From an uncultured bacterium (GTDB lineage Bacteria; Planctomycetota; UBA1135; GCA-002686595): DNA of 64,000 nt. Position numbers and translations under genes: made by a program. The notes under the pieces are model-generated. The model was given only the letters and a program-made list of their open reading frames with translations, was not told the origin of the DNA and ran no database searches. Of this stretch, positions 17,416-25,370 are shown in pieces; the first letter of the stretch is position 1, and every line of letters begins with the position of its first letter. The DNA lies in contig CALCXM010000152.1 of assembly GCA_937905825.1 (NCBI GenBank), positions 1 to 64,000 of the forward strand, given 5' to 3'.

Positions 17416-17730
17416 CTACTCCCCCGCGGGCCCTTGCACGATGATCATCGACTTGCCGAGCCCAATCTCCATGCCGACCCGCAACTCTTCGCGCTCGCCT
17501 TGTGCGAGGACCTTGTCCCCATCGATCTTGGGTCCGTCCTCATCCACCAAGTTCAAGATGGCGAGCCCATCTCCCTCCGTCACCAACTTCGCGTGGTGGC
17601 CGTCCACCTTCTTGTCCATGAACACGACCCCGCAGTCGATGTGGCTGCCGAACACCAAGCCATCCCGGGCTGCGAACTCGCGGGGCTCCCGGTTGGGCTC
17701 GATCACTTTCAGGGTCCAGGTATCGCTCAT
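17416..17730 (-). CDS. FHA-domain protein
   Basis: 104 aa. The start at ATG 17730 gives a protein that is almost entirely one forkhead-associated domain: LVFGSHIDCGVVFMDKKVDGHHAKL contains the GS and H phosphothreonine-binding elements (classical GR..S..H; here GS-H plus D-G-H-H), and ends with KIDGDKVLAQGE and LRVGMEIGLG. The usual first-loop Arg is not obvious, so phosphothreonine binding may be altered. Divergent from the sigma-fusion gene. Ser/Thr kinases are natural partners; one is encoded at 25.4 kb. Confidence 0.8.
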   Translation of the reverse strand: MSDTWTLKVIEPNREPREFAARDGLVFGSHIDCGVVFMDKKVDGHHAKLVTEGDGLAILNLVDEDGPKIDGDKVLAQGEREELRVGMEIGLGKSMIIVQGPAGE

Positions 17731-18047
17731 GGCTGGGATTTGGTTTCGGTGCAGGAGAGTCGGAGGGGGGATAGAAGCGCGAATCCTACCCGCTCGAGCC
17801 GGGTTGCGACGAGCCCTTGTGGTGCCCATGGGCTCGTCGAGCACTTCTTCGGGCCCGACGAACGCCGCGGGCCACCGTCCGCGGCCCACATTCACCGATT
17901 CAAGCAGCCGTTGGTCGCGCCACAGCCCCCTGCCCTATGCTTGCAGGAGCAGGCCCCAGCGCCTGGACGCAGGGCGAAACGACCCGGAGCTCCTTTTTTT
18001 GGGATTGGACGGAGTCGGGGGCGGCCACAGTGACAAGTAGGGGCATC
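17731..18047. other. Divergent intergenic region between FHA and sigma-fusion genes
   Basis: 317 bp. The reading frame of the sigma-fusion gene is open across 17817-18047, with ATG codons at 17817 and 17937, but the translated segment is Arg/Pro-rich and unlike a sigma factor, so I treat it as non-coding promoter space. No promoter consensus was recognised. Confidence 0.4.
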
Positions 18048-21000
18048 GTGAACGGACCCGAAGATCGACAGTTTCATAAGTTCCGGCTGACCGGAAGCCC
18101 ACGGGCTCTAGGCGTGGTCTACGACCTCGTCGCCCCAGAACTCCTGCGTGTAGCCGCTCACCTAGCGAGCGATCCCTTGGAGGCCGAGGACCTGGTCCAG
18201 CGCACCTTCGTCACCGCCATTGAGAAGGCCAGGAACTTCACGGCCGGTGAACCAGTGCTCCCTTGGCTGATGGGGATCCTCGCCTTCCACGCGAAGAACG
18301 AGAAACGGCGTGCCGCGCGGCGTCCGGATCCAACTCGCTTGCGTCAGCGCGTGCCGGGGCAACCGATCGAAGAAGCGCAGTCCCAAGAGCTCGATCGGCA
18401 CCTCGTGCAGGCCCTTTCCAAATTGCCCGAAGAGCAACGCAGCGTGTTGACCTTGCGCCTGCGACATCACTTGAGCCCTGCGGAAATCGCCGAAGCCTTG
18501 GGGCGTCCCGCGGGAACGATCCGTTCGCAGCTCGCGCGAGGCACGCAGAGCTTGCGACATCTCTTGCCTGCGGGGTTGGTGGCTTCCACGTGCTTAGCCT
18601 TCGGGTTGCCGCGGGGCCTTTCTGCCCTGCGCGAAAGCTTGCTGCACAAGGCGACGGCCACACCCTACCCGAAACTACTCGCGGCCAAGGGCTACTGCAG
18701 CTTGGCCCTCGCCCCCATCGCCGAGGCCCTCATGATGAAGAAACTCATCGCCGCTCTCCTCTTGTTCGCTGCAATCCTCGGCACACGTTCCCTGCTTGAG
18801 CCGGGAGAGAATCCAGCAACTCGGGCCTTGCAGCTCTCCTCGACACAGGACCCCTTGCCCCTGGCCAAGACCGTGGAATTGAAATCGCAAGAGGGAGCGC
18901 CGCAGAGTGCGCGACAGGAAACGAGCCTTGCACAAAGGGAGTCGGGGAGCGACGCCGACGGTCGAGAGGCTCTGGAGAACGCGGTCGGTTCCCTTCGCAT
19001 CTCCTTGTTCGACCACGCGGGGAACACCGTCCAAGATGAGATTTGCCTGCTCACTTCTTGGGACCCCGTGACGCGCGCGTCGCAGACGACCCTCCTTAGA
19101 ATAGACGGGCACGGGACGGCCATGGCCCACGAGATCCCCGTGGGCTATGTGCGCGTCCAGGCCCTGCGCAGCTCGGTCGTGACAACACGGGTCCACGCGG
19201 GCGAGGTCACCGAACTCGAAATCCGCCTGCCCCTTGGCATTGAGGTTCGCGGCCATGTGATCGACAAACACGGAAAACCCGTTCCCCACGCCCAGATCTG
19301 GCTTTCGAAGCGCGACCTCAGCAGGGAAGGTTTCGAGGTCAAGCGCGCGGACGGGGCCGGGCGCTTCCTATTGCAATCCGTGAGCAAGGACAACTACGTC
19401 GCCGCCTTCGCTCCCGGTTTCGGCCTCAGCTACCTGCAGGCTCCCCGGGGGGCGTTGGGTGCATCGACCGACATGCGCATTGTGCTCGACATCATCGGGA
19501 GCCAGGTCGAGGTTGAAGTGCTCGATACGAACGGGAAACCCATCGAAGGAGCCGAAGTCGTCATCGGCAATCTGCAGGCCACGCCCTTCCGCGACCTGGG
19601 GAATGGATTGAGCGCGCCCCCGCCCGCGGCCCGCCGGGGCAAGACAGACTCAACAGGAGCCGTCACCCTGACCTCCGTCCCGATCGGTGCGGTGCCCCTC
19701 TGGGTTCGTTGCTCAGGATTTGGCACGGCCCGCGGCGAGCTGCAAGTTCGCGCCAACGTCCCGCAGGCGCACACCATCCGAATGGCTCCAGAGGCGCAAG
19801 TCTTCGGACGCATCCGCAAGCCCGATGGAACTCCGAGCGCGGGCAGCGATGTTTGGTCCGGGACACGACATAGGTTTGACTCCAGCGTTGCCACCTCCGA
19901 CTCGGAAGGGAACTACCAACTCGATGGGCTACCTGCGGGCGACGTGCTGATCCGCGCCGAGGTGAATGGCCACGGGCTCGCGGAAGTCCAGGTGAACTTG
20001 TATCCAGGAGAGACGAGGCAGCTCGACATTTCCGCCGAAGTTCAACCGCGTATCCATGGCCAACTTGTTTCTGATCAAGACAAGCCCTTGCGCGAACACG
20101 TGGTTGTCGCCATGAGCGAGGATGGACGCCGCATGGTCGATAGCGACACGACCTCGGCCGATGGATCCTTCCACTTGCTTGTGGAATTCGGTGAGACCTA
20201 CAGCGTGTTCGCCTTTCCACCTGGAAGGCAGTTTGAGTTCCCGCTCGTCGCTAGGAAAGGCGTGCGACCCTCCGCGGATTCGTTGGCATTGCGAACTCCC
20301 GAGCGAGCGACAGAAACAGCCAGCTTGCACTTCCAAATCCTGCTCCCAGACGGGCAAGCGGGCGAAGGAGCCTTCCTCCAGGTGCAACACAAGGACCTCA
20401 ACCTGTTCAGGTCTTTCGAAACACAAGCGCGTCCCGGCAAGTTCGAACTCGAAGGCCTCTTGCCCGGAATCATTGACATCACGGTCAGGCACCCAGACTT
20501 TCAAATGCTCAAGCTCGACTCGGTTGCTTTGGAAGCCGGCGAGCGCAGCGATCTCGGGACGTTGAGCTTTGCCCCTGCTTGCCGAGTCTCAGGAACTTTT
20601 CGAGGGTTGAAGGCCGAGGCCCTACCCGCCGGCGCCCACATGGGCATCGGCCAGGCGAGCGGCGAGTACGGAAGCATCGAAATCGCGGGGGCCTCCTTCA
20701 AGAGCAGCCCACTGGCCCCGGGGAGGCACTTCCTCAACCTCAGCGCAGACCACTTTCTCCCGATCTACAAGACCCTTGACCTCGGGCCGGGAGAGAACCT
20801 GGAGCTCACCCTGGACTTGGTTCCGGCGACGCTGCACCTGGTTCGGATCCGACCAGCGGATGGAGATCCGTCGCCCAATTCAATCGGCGCCCGCATGCAA
20901 TCGGGAGACGGCGCGCTCGTTTGGAGTGGCAGCATGCTGAGACAAGCCGACGGCAGCTTCCTCGCCCGGCTCTCTGTCTTGCCAGGGAGTTATCCATTCC

Positions 21001-21107
21001 ATGCCAGCTCGGGCGATGGCCGCACGGTTTCGGCGCAACTGACTGTGCACGGGCTTGGGGGCGAACCAGAGGAGACGGCGCTGCAACTCTCGCGAGCGGA
21101 GGACTAG
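18048..21107 (+). CDS. Membrane-tethered ECF-like sigma factor fused to exported Ig-like repeats
   Basis: 1019 aa from GTG 18048, which has AGGGG 4 nt upstream. Residues 24-83 resemble sigma region 2 (LEAEDLVQRTFVTAIEKARN) and 120-173 region 4 (LPEEQRSVLTLRLRHHLSPA, then an HTH). A short linker leads to a single membrane helix at about 229-246 (MMKKLIAALLLFAAILGT). The remaining 770 residues form about eight beta-sandwich units of carboxypeptidase-regulatory/Ig-like type (for example VRGHVIDKHGKPVPHAQIWL; VFGRIRKPDGTPSAG). The topology predicts a cytoplasmic sigma domain tied to an exported sensor in one chain. The frame is continuous; the alternative is that an internal start at Met229 makes a separate exported protein. 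Confidence 0.85.
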   Translation: MNGPEDRQFHKFRLTGSPRALGVVYDLVAPELLRVAAHLASDPLEAEDLVQRTFVTAIEKARNFTAGEPVLPWLMGILAFHAKNEKRRAARRPDPTRLRQRVPGQPIEEAQSQELDRHLVQALSKLPEEQRSVLTLRLRHHLSPAEIAEALGRPAGTIRSQLARGTQSLRHLLPAGLVASTCLAFGLPRGLSALRESLLHKATATPYPKLLAAKGYCSLALAPIAEALMMKKLIAALLLFAAILGTRSLLEPGENPATRALQLSSTQDPLPLAKTVELKSQEGAPQSARQETSLAQRESGSDADGREALENAVGSLRISLFDHAGNTVQDEICLLTSWDPVTRASQTTLLRIDGHGTAMAHEIPVGYVRVQALRSSVVTTRVHAGEVTELEIRLPLGIEVRGHVIDKHGKPVPHAQIWLSKRDLSREGFEVKRADGAGRFLLQSVSKDNYVAAFAPGFGLSYLQAPRGALGASTDMRIVLDIIGSQVEVEVLDTNGKPIEGAEVVIGNLQATPFRDLGNGLSAPPPAARRGKTDSTGAVTLTSVPIGAVPLWVRCSGFGTARGELQVRANVPQAHTIRMAPEAQVFGRIRKPDGTPSAGSDVWSGTRHRFDSSVATSDSEGNYQLDGLPAGDVLIRAEVNGHGLAEVQVNLYPGETRQLDISAEVQPRIHGQLVSDQDKPLREHVVVAMSEDGRRMVDSDTTSADGSFHLLVEFGETYSVFAFPPGRQFEFPLVARKGVRPSADSLALRTPERATETASLHFQILLPDGQAGEGAFLQVQHKDLNLFRSFETQARPGKFELEGLLPGIIDITVRHPDFQMLKLDSVALEAGERSDLGTLSFAPACRVSGTFRGLKAEALPAGAHMGIGQASGEYGSIEIAGASFKSSPLAPGRHFLNLSADHFLPIYKTLDLGPGENLELTLDLVPATLHLVRIRPADGDPSPNSIGARMQSGDGALVWSGSMLRQADGSFLARLSVLPGSYPFHASSGDGRTVSAQLTVHGLGGEPEETALQLSRAED

Positions 21108-21178
21108 CGTCGAGCTTCTTTACACTTGCGTCATACTTTCCCCTAACACGGCCGACGGCCCTGCCGTACTGCGCCCCC

Positions 21179-21928
21179 ATGAAGACGAAAGAATCATGGA
21201 CGGTGGTGTTTGCGGGGTTGCTTATGGGTCTGACGAGTGCAGGTTGCAGTCGCGGGCCCGCGCAAGAACTCAAAGCGGGAAGCGGAGTTGAGCAAGTGAT
21301 GCTCGACCAACAAGTCGCGCAGGAAGTTGCTTCAAGCAAGATGAACGCCGCGATGGACATGGAGGTCATGGCGGACAAACGTGCGATGCGTGAGCTCACC
21401 AAGAACGGCTCCATGTTCGTCACTTCCGAAACCCCCGGATTGCCCCGTGTGCGTTTCCCCGATGGACAAGTTGGCGCCAGCGATTCGTGCGCGGTGCGCA
21501 TGGGCAACAAGCTCAATCGACAAGTCCCGCCAGCCTACGTGAATGGCCAACCCGTAGGCTTTTGCTGAGTGCCTTGCCCTGACGTCTTCGTGCAAGACGT
21601 TCCTGTTTTTGTGAAGCGCAAGGGTTTGGAGTATCGCGACTACCTCGATGACCGAGAAGCTGCCATCATCGATGAGGAGCACTGCGTTCGACTCAACTAC
21701 GAAGCCTACTTCTTCGGCGACCTGTGGAATCGTGAGCGCTTCCTTTCCGACCCGGTGCTGTACTGCGGATTGCTGACGGACCCGATCACGCGCCAGCGCT
21801 TCCGGCCTAGCGAAGAGTCTCCGCGCACCTCCCACGAGGGCGTCGTCTACTACTTCGAATCCGACGACTCCCGCTCCACCTTCAAGGAAGCTCCGGACAT
21901 TTATCGCTTGCCGGCTTGGGCCATGTAG
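21179..21928 (+). CDS. Candidate selenoprotein: double-YHS/TRASH-like lipoprotein with in-frame UGA
   Basis: 249 aa if UGA at 21566-21568 is read as residue 130. The N-terminus is a lipoprotein signal with lipobox Cys23 (TSAGC). Residues 100-145 resemble a YHS/TRASH metal-binding unit: C104 then YVNGQPVGFC-U-VPC, where related proteins typically read GFCCxxC; U130-x-x-C133 is therefore a UxxC motif. Residues 190-245 form a second YHS-like unit (YCGLLTDPITRQRFRP then HEGVVYYFESDDSR). Read conventionally it would be a 129-aa protein (21179-21568) and a separate 119-aa ORF starting at GTG 21569 with no Shine-Dalgarno. The hairpin described next fits a bacterial SECIS. No selA/B/C/D lies in the window. 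A nonsense mutation or sequencing error is the alternative. Confidence 0.65.
21566..21568 (+). other. In-frame UGA, predicted selenocysteine codon
   Basis: The codon sits between TTT TGC and GTG CCT TGC in one continuous frame, at the position expected for the second Cys of a GFCCxxC metal motif. One base change from TGC or TGT would produce it. Confidence 0.6.
21581..21601 (+). promoter_or_regulatory. Candidate bacterial SECIS hairpin
   Basis: ACGTCTT (21582-21588) pairs perfectly with AAGACGT (21594-21600) around the loop CGTGC; a G-T wobble (21581/21601) extends it. The stem begins 13 nt after the UGA and the loop starts 20 nt after it. Known bacterial SECIS elements place a 4-16 bp stem with a G in the first two loop positions at about this distance; here the loop begins C-G-U. 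Confidence 0.55.
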
Positions 21929-21956
21929 GCCCGCAGGGGGAGGGAGCGTTCGGCAG

Positions 21957-21997
21957 CCTGCGAGGGTCAATCTAGAAGGCCTCGCAGGATTTCTTTT
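21957..21997 (+). terminator. Rho-independent terminator after the YHS gene
   Basis: CCTGCGAGG (21957-21965) and CCTCGCAGG (21980-21988) form a perfect 9-bp stem with a 14-nt loop, followed by ATTTCTTTT. It lies 28 nt after the stop at 21928, not after the UGA at 21566, consistent with one transcription unit through both YHS halves. Confidence 0.75.
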
Positions 21998-22004
21998 GGA
22001 TCGC

Positions 22005-22031
22005 CGTCGCACCCGGAGGTCCCCGCTCGTC
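22005..22031 (+). promoter_or_regulatory. Candidate ECF41-type promoter
   Basis: CGTCGCA (22005-22011), 16 nt, then CGTC (22028-22031). The published ECF41 promoter is TGTCACA in the -35 and CGTC in the -10 region; the match is 5 of 7 and 4 of 4. It lies 66 bp before the AhpD-like gene, which is followed by an ECF41-type sigma gene, as expected for autoregulation. Confidence 0.42.
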
Positions 22032-22097
22032 GAGTTCTCTGAAGCGGCCAGATGGGCTGGTGCGCTGCTGAGACAATCCTCCCTCCCAAGGAAACCG

Positions 22098-22613
22098 ATG
22101 ACGAGCACATCCACCTCCGCCCAGGACTTTGAAGCCTTCGGCAAGGCCTACGACTACGATGCTGGCTACTTGATCCAACTCAGCGAGACCTCCGAAGGGG
22201 CCCTGGCCGCCTTCACGGCTGCCATGGGGCTTTCCAAGTTCCGTGAGGAACTGCCCCTGGATGCGCACTTCGTCGCGCGCATAGTCGCCATGCAATCCGA
22301 GGACTGCGGGCCCTGCGCGCAGCTCAACCTGCGCCTGGCTGTCGAAGCTGGAGTCGACCGGGAGTTGTTGAAGACTCTGCTGGAGTGTCCCGAAGAGTTG
22401 CCAGCGGAGCTGCAAGACGTTCGCTTGCACACTCGAGCGGTGATCGAAGGAAGCCCCGCAGACCCGGAGCGCTACGAGCGTCTGCGCGCACGTTGGGGCG
22501 ACGCTGCTTTCTCGGAACTGGCCACTTGCATCGCGGGTTGCCGACTCTTCCCCACCATGAAGCGCTCCTTGCTTAGCTCGGCCGTCTGCCAGACACTCTC
22601 CCTCGACTTCTAA
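22098..22613 (+). CDS. AhpD-like / carboxymuconolactone decarboxylase family protein
   Basis: 171 aa from ATG 22098, preceded by AAGGA. All-helical protein with the redox motif C70-G-P-C73 inside SEDCGPCAQLNLRLAVEAG, the AhpD-type arrangement in which a CxxC and nearby acidic/His residues act in peroxide reduction or thiol chemistry. There is no signal peptide. It ends 8 bp before an ECF41-type sigma factor gene. Family knowledge: ECF41 sigma factors are typically encoded beside carboxymuconolactone decarboxylase, oxidoreductase or epimerase genes, which they control, so this is the likely regulatory target. Confidence 0.85.
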   Translation: MTSTSTSAQDFEAFGKAYDYDAGYLIQLSETSEGALAAFTAAMGLSKFREELPLDAHFVARIVAMQSEDCGPCAQLNLRLAVEAGVDRELLKTLLECPEELPAELQDVRLHTRAVIEGSPADPERYERLRARWGDAAFSELATCIAGCRLFPTMKRSLLSSAVCQTLSLDF

Positions 22614-22621
22614 GCCACCCC

Positions 22622-23518
22622 ATGGTCTCCCCCCTAGAGTTTGAGAGCCATCGCACCTACCTTGTCCGACTTGCCTATCGCATGTTGGGCACGGTGGTGG
22701 ACGCGGAGGATATCGTGCAAGAGTCCTACTTGCGCTGGCACTCGGCGGGCCAACCGGAACTCAAAACGCCGCGCGCTTGGTTCACGCGCACCTGCACCCG
22801 ACTGTGCCTCGACCGCTTGAAGTCCGCGCAAAAGGAACGCGAACAATACCCGGGTGAGTGGCTGCCGGAACCCATCGATGACGCTGGCCCCTTGGATCGA
22901 CGGGAGTTGGATGACACGCTATCCATGGCGCTCTTGGCGACCATTCAAAAGCTGCGTCCGGAAGAGCGTGCAGCCTTCTTGCTGCACGACGTCTTTTCGT
23001 ACGAGTTTGAAGATGTGGCGGAACTGCTCGATCTCGAAGCGAGTCACTGCCGCCAACTCGCCTCCCGGGCCCGTCGCCATCTGGCCGGGGACGTGACCCG
23101 CTTTCCCGCGGAAGAGTCCACCCTGACTCGCGTTTCGGAGGCCTTCTTTCGTGCGCTAAGCTCCGGTGACTTGGGCGCCTTGCGGTCGGTGTTGTCCGCT
23201 GACGTGGTGCTGCACTCCGACGGCGGCGGCAAGGTCAGCGCAGCGCGGCATCCAATCCGTGGACACGAGAAGGTCCTGCGCTTCTTCGATCGAATCTTCG
23301 TCTCGGCCCGCACTCCAGCCAAGCTAGATCGCACGCAGACCTGGTTCAACGGCGGCCCTGGCGTCTTGGTGCTGGAAGAGGGGGTGCCCGTTTCGGCGTT
23401 TCAGTTCCAGCTGGTCGATGGAAAGATCGTTGGGATCTACGTGCAACGCAACCCGGACAAGCTCGGCATGTTCCGCACGCTGGCCGGTGGGCCAAGCATG
23501 CGGGGCGCCGGGGAGTGA
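22622..23518 (+). CDS. ECF41-type sigma factor with SnoaL-like C-terminal extension
   Basis: 298 aa. Sigma region 2 spans about 8-75 (YRMLGTVVDAEDIVQESYLR) and region 4 about 100-155 (LRPEERAAFLLHDVFSYEFE). The signature linker WLPEP is at 80-84. The C-terminal 130 residues are an NTF2/SnoaL-like domain carrying the two ECF41 hallmarks DGGGK (200-204) and NPDKL (277-281), which in characterised members make the extension an internal regulator of activity. There is no separate anti-sigma gene, as usual for this group. Co-transcribed with the AhpD-like gene. Confidence 0.92.
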   Translation: MVSPLEFESHRTYLVRLAYRMLGTVVDAEDIVQESYLRWHSAGQPELKTPRAWFTRTCTRLCLDRLKSAQKEREQYPGEWLPEPIDDAGPLDRRELDDTLSMALLATIQKLRPEERAAFLLHDVFSYEFEDVAELLDLEASHCRQLASRARRHLAGDVTRFPAEESTLTRVSEAFFRALSSGDLGALRSVLSADVVLHSDGGGKVSAARHPIRGHEKVLRFFDRIFVSARTPAKLDRTQTWFNGGPGVLVLEEGVPVSAFQFQLVDGKIVGIYVQRNPDKLGMFRTLAGGPSMRGAGE

Positions 23519-23840
23519 GCGTTTTGGTCAGTGCTTTTCTCGATGCAGAGGGAGGGCGTCCGCTGAAAGGCAGCCCCCCCATTTGGGGGCCAGGAAGCTA
23601 GCGCGCAGGCTGTTCGCTGAAGTCCCCCAAATTGCCCTCAGCCCGGTTTTCGCCCTCGAGTCATCATCAACGGATCGCCGGAAGCAAGATCACAGGAGCT
23701 CCACGGGCGCCCCGCAACCCCCAGCGCCGGCAGAATCTTGGACAGTTTCACAATAGTTCTGAGAATCACTGCGGGGGAATCGGCCGGACGTCGCGCTCGA
23801 GGGTGAACGAAACCTATTGGTCTCCTACCCCCTGATCGAA
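23519..23840 (+). other. Intergenic region, no gene recognised
   Basis: 322 bp with lower GC than its surroundings. It contains a small GC hairpin at 23576-23589 (CCCCC-ATTT-GGGGG). It must hold the promoter of the lipoprotein gene at 23841, but no consensus was recognised. Confidence 0.4.
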
Positions 23841-24575
23841 ATGCGACTGATGAACTCCAAGGTCACCCTGACCCTCCTCGCCTGCTCCCTCGCCTCCTGC
23901 GCCAGCGCTCACCTGAACCCGGCCGAAAGGGCCGAATTGGACCCGACCACACCGCGCGGCGAAGTGAGCCTCTTTCACGAGAGTTCGAAGATCGACCGGC
24001 TTAGCATCAATGACCCCGGGTACCTCCAGGAAACGAGGCTGAACGTGGACCGTGAGCGCACCGGCGTCCGCTTCACCTACGGGGTCGAATACGTGCAAGG
24101 CTATGCAGAGCTCTTCTCAGGTGAACTGCTCGGCTCCAGCGAGGAGTACGGCGGCTTGGCGATCGGCGCCATGGCCGAAGTCACCCTGCACAAATTCGAC
24201 AACGGTGCGAGCCTCTTCCTGCCCTACAAGATCGGTCTCAACCTCGGGGGCGGTGAGGGTGACTTCGGATCCGAACGCATCGACTTCGCCACCCTCGAAA
24301 CGGTGGCCGACCTCGGAATCGGAGTGGAGTTTCGCGGCTGGCGCCCTTCCCTCGGTGTCACCAGCCGTCACCTGCGAGGCTTGCTCGAGTTCAATGGCGA
24401 GAAGCAACCCGACGAGGGCTACGACGAGAACGATTTCAACGACCTGGAAGCCGACACCGTCGCGGGCTATGTCGAGCTCGCCTACCGTGCACCGGTCAGC
24501 CCCCTGCAAGTCTCCGTGCGAGTGCTTTCAGGGGAGGAAACGGGCCTCTACTTCGGGACCAGCTTCCTGTTCTAG
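23841..24575 (+). CDS. Lipoprotein with outer-membrane-barrel-like sequence
   Basis: 244 aa. A lipoprotein signal ends at the Cys in SLASC (start ATG 23841; ATG 23850 possible). The mature part is rich in alternating polar/hydrophobic strands with aromatic ends (GVRFTYGVEYVQGYAELF; VSVRVLSGEETGLYFGTSFLF) and terminates in Phe, features of a small beta-barrel. No family is recognised. A lipid anchor on a barrel-like protein is unusual but seen in planctomycetes and delta-type bacteria. Function unknown. Confidence 0.7.
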   Translation: MRLMNSKVTLTLLACSLASCASAHLNPAERAELDPTTPRGEVSLFHESSKIDRLSINDPGYLQETRLNVDRERTGVRFTYGVEYVQGYAELFSGELLGSSEEYGGLAIGAMAEVTLHKFDNGASLFLPYKIGLNLGGGEGDFGSERIDFATLETVADLGIGVEFRGWRPSLGVTSRHLRGLLEFNGEKQPDEGYDENDFNDLEADTVAGYVELAYRAPVSPLQVSVRVLSGEETGLYFGTSFLF

Positions 24576-24791
24576 CAGGCGCAGCTGTCGCGCCGAGGCT
24601 GTACGCGCTGCATGCAGTGCTCTGCCAGACTTCGCGTGGGGCCCCTGAGCCAAAAACGGCTCGGGGAGCGCCCTCCAGGGAAACCGGGGAGGCGTTCTCA
24701 GCTGGGGGCGACGGTGCATTCTGCGAGTCTGCTGACTCGCACAGGGTCATGGGAACCCGCTATCCTTGCAGCAGCTTTCGCCAATGCAATC

Positions 24792-25370
24792 ATGGTAGAC
24801 CCCGACCCGACCGAACTGACCCGTCTCCTGCGCGGCCTCGCTGATGGTGAGGTGCAGTCCCGCGACAGGCTCTTGTCCTTGGTTTACGAACGACTGCATG
24901 AGGTCGCCGAGCGAGTGTTCCAGCGGGAGACTCCAGGGCACACCATGCAACCCACCGCACTCGTTCACGATGCGTGGATGAAGCTTGTGGAAAACGATCG
25001 GGCCGCGTGGGAGAACCGTACGCAGTTCTTTGCCGTGGGAGCCACCGTCATGCGTCGCATTCTGCTCGACTACGCCCGGGCGCGCGGTCGTGACAAGCGC
25101 GGCGGAGCTCTTCGGCGTGTCTCGATCGTGGACGAAGCGATCCCCAGCCCACAAGCAGGCGCCGACCTGCTCGAGCTGGATGTCGTGCTCTGCAAGCTAC
25201 GGAAATTGGACGAGCGCCAACACTCCATCGTCGAGCTGCGCTTCTTCTCCGGGCTCAGCGTAGAAGAAGTTGCGGAGTGCCTGGGACTGTCCCGGCGCAC
25301 TGTCGAAGCCGAGTGGACCATGGCCAAGGCCTGGCTGCGTCGCGAACTGGAAGCGGAACAACAGCGATGA
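24792..25370 (+). CDS. ECF sigma factor of the TIGR02999 type
   Basis: 192 aa. It carries the family phrases YERLHEVAERVFQRETPGHT and QPTALVHDAWMKLV (region 2) and LDERQHSIVELRFFSGLSVE followed by an HTH (region 4). This group of sigma factors is greatly expanded in planctomycetes and related bacteria and is usually linked to a membrane Ser/Thr kinase. Its stop codon overlaps the start of the kinase gene (ATGA), so the two are translationally coupled and the kinase probably controls this sigma factor. Confidence 0.93.
   Translation: MVDPDPTELTRLLRGLADGEVQSRDRLLSLVYERLHEVAERVFQRETPGHTMQPTALVHDAWMKLVENDRAAWENRTQFFAVGATVMRRILLDYARARGRDKRGGALRRVSIVDEAIPSPQAGADLLELDVVLCKLRKLDERQHSIVELRFFSGLSVEEVAECLGLSRRTVEAEWTMAKAWLRRELEAEQQR

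Noticed and set aside
21569..21928. Independent gene starting at GTG 21569
   Set aside because: It starts on the base after the UGA, has no Shine-Dalgarno, and completes a motif that begins before the UGA; it is better read as the second part of one protein.
23576..23589. CCCCC-ATTT-GGGGG as a terminator for the ECF41 gene
   Set aside because: Short stem, no T-run, 57 nt from the stop; mentioned only as part of the intergenic region.
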